DNA of 31,229 nt, taken from a virus. Each line of letters begins with the position of its first letter. Within the stretch, counting starts at the first letter, position 1. The notes beneath the pieces were generated by a model. The model was not told the origin of the DNA. It made no database searches and was given only the letters and a program-made list of their open reading frames with translations. This document shows positions 30,443-31,229 of the stretch, piece by piece. The translations under genes were made by a program, and so were the position numbers. The stretch lies in the IMG/VR virus record IMGVR_UViG_3300042335_000123, positions 1-31,229 of that record, one strand, 5' to 3'.

Positions 30443-30871
30443 TTATGTGGTTTTAATTATTTTGAAGTATTGCTGCCTGTTGCCTGTCTGCTTGTATGAT
30501 ATGTGTATCCAGTCAGGTCCATTGATGTTGCCATATTCCCATAATAGTTGGTCAAAGATTAAGTTCGTGCGCATCCATTCATATAGCCGTGCATTCTCGG
30601 CGTTGTCTTTCGTGTCTATATCTATCGCTTCACCTTTCATGTGCTGTGAATTGTTCGAACCACCTACTTGCAGGTTCAACTTGAATGAGCGATAAAATGA
30701 ATTGATGTGTATCGGCTTGCCGTACCATTCTCTTGCAGGCTCGAAGCACCTTTCAGCAACTAACCGCATTGCAGCAAGTATCGTGTCGTCGGGATGGTTT
30801 GTGATGCCATATCGCAACGCTGTCGGGCTGTGTGTCGCTTCTTTGTACGATATGTGCCTACTTATTTGCAT
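30443..30871 (-). CDS. Endolysin, M15-type peptidase
   Basis: A 142-residue protein of the D-Ala-D-Ala carboxypeptidase-like M15A group. Motifs are SFYRS (58-62, Arg61), SQHMKGEAIDID (75-86) with zinc ligands His77 and Asp84, and WIHIS (121-125) with His123. Such enzymes cut peptide cross-links of peptidoglycan. It has no signal peptide, so export through a holin is expected, and two holin-like genes follow. It overlaps the membrane/coiled-coil gene by 14 nt. Catalytic residues are all present. Confidence 0.9.
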   Translation of the reverse strand: MQISRHISYKEATHSPTALRYGITNHPDDTILAAMRLVAERCFEPAREWYGKPIHINSFYRSFKLNLQVGGSNNSQHMKGEAIDIDTKDNAENARLYEWMRTNLIFDQLLWEYGNINGPDWIHISYKQTGNRQQYFKIIKTT

Positions 30872-31112
30872 TGCCTAATGACTGCTGAATCAATATGTGC
30901 TTTATCTCTTTGATGTCCGTCTTTATTTCTTTCATCTCGTCCCTCAACTCCTGCTTGTCTGCTGACCGCTGTTGCTTGATGTTCTCTACTTCTGTTTTAA
31001 TTTTTGTGATTTCATTTTGCGTTGTTATCCAACCGCCTATCATCGTAAGCAGTAACGGCGTTGCTACTGCAACTAACTGCATCAGGTTTACTTCACGCTT
31101 TATTGTCGTCAT
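30858..31112 (-). CDS. Membrane-anchored coiled-coil protein of the lysis cassette
   Basis: An 84-residue protein with one membrane segment (11-28, LMQLVAVATPLLLTMIGGWI) and a charged coiled coil (30-75, rich in Lys, Glu, Asp and Ile). The plan, membrane segment first and coiled coil after, resembles inner-membrane spanins or holin partners. It overlaps the endolysin by 14 nt and the upstream gene by ATGA. No lipoprotein partner was seen nearby. Confidence 0.6.
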   Translation of the reverse strand: MTTIKREVNLMQLVAVATPLLLTMIGGWITTQNEITKIKTEVENIKQQRSADKQELRDEMKEIKTDIKEIKHILIQQSLGNANK

Positions 31113-31229
31113 AGTGGTGTGATTCTTATTGCAAATGCAAGGATGTTTGAGTTGCCCGAATAGTCAAGGTCTGTATCTTCATTTATTGTTGCAGGTAGTG
31201 TGCCTGCTGCAAGGTCTGTAGTTGTATTC
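31109..31229 (-). CDS. 3' end of a gene upstream of the lysis cassette (partial)
   Basis: A frame entering from the right edge ends with a TGA at 31109-31111 that overlaps the next ATG (ATGA). The last residues are NTTTDLAAGTLPATINEDTD and then SGNSNILAFAIRITPL. It is Thr/Asn/Ala-rich and beta-like, as in structural or fibre proteins. The product cannot be named from 39 residues. Confidence 0.6.
   Translation of the reverse strand, partial: NTTTDLAAGTLPATINEDTDLDYSGNSNILAFAIRITPL

Noticed and set aside
1-31229. tRNA genes, integrase, transposase and prophage repressor
   Set aside because: None was recognised on either strand. The HTH protein at 28415-28618 is too small and too isolated to show a lysogeny switch.

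Overview
This window is a stretch of a tailed double-stranded DNA phage that infects a bacterium of the phylum Bacteroidota (Bacteroidetes). No integrase, prophage repressor pair, tRNA or CRISPR array was seen. The host assignment rests on several things. Minus-strand promoters match the Bacteroidetes consensus (TTTG, 17-21 bp, TAnnTTTG). Gene starts have A/T-rich leaders instead of Shine-Dalgarno sequences. The virion proteins (XkdF-like protease, tape measure, tail proteins) are of Bacteroidetes-phage type. All recognised genes lie on the minus strand, so transcription runs from high to low coordinates. Genes are tightly packed, many with 4-nt ATGA stop/start overlaps.

Read in the direction of transcription, the right end (31229 to 29505) holds the 3' end of an unidentified gene and a lysis cassette: a membrane/coiled-coil protein, an M15-type peptidoglycan peptidase, two holin-like membrane proteins and a 33-residue membrane peptide. 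The cassette closes with a strong intrinsic terminator at 29414-29440. A consensus promoter at 29316-29344 then starts the early region (29284 to 22318). It carries small early proteins, an HTH regulator, a Rad52-like annealing protein with a YqaJ-type exonuclease, a zinc-knuckle protein, a ParB domain fused to an MT-A70 adenine methyltransferase, a PD-(D/E)XK nuclease, and a lambda O/P-like pair of replication initiator and DnaC-like loader. Four iteron-like repeats and an AT-rich hexamer array lie inside the initiator gene and make it a candidate origin. Two leader modules of the same layout (promoter, short ORF starting M-(R)-T-x-S-x-K-I-L, terminator-like hairpin, ATG) precede the methyltransferase and the initiator.

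The middle (22258 to 14504) is accessory. It encodes a large secreted metzincin-like protease with PKD/Ig-like repeats, a second secreted protein, a RuvC-like resolvase and a glycan cassette. The cassette contains a sigma-factor-like domain fused to a GT4 glycosyltransferase, a SAM methyltransferase fused to a GT2 glycosyltransferase, a half-length DegT aminotransferase and a NeuD/PglD-type acyltransferase. Directly after it come a ParB-like protein and a Mom-like DNA-modification protein, then TerS and TerL.

The left third (11630 to 1) is structural, with tail genes placed before head genes: neck/tail proteins, two large tail proteins, a fibre, a tape measure, then the XkdF-type protease, a scaffold-like protein, the major capsid protein and the first codons of another gene. 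No portal gene is in the window; it must lie outside it or be unrecognised. The most notable points are the sigma-glycosyltransferase fusion, the glycan plus ParB/Mom block next to the packaging genes, the twin leader modules and the candidate intragenic origin.
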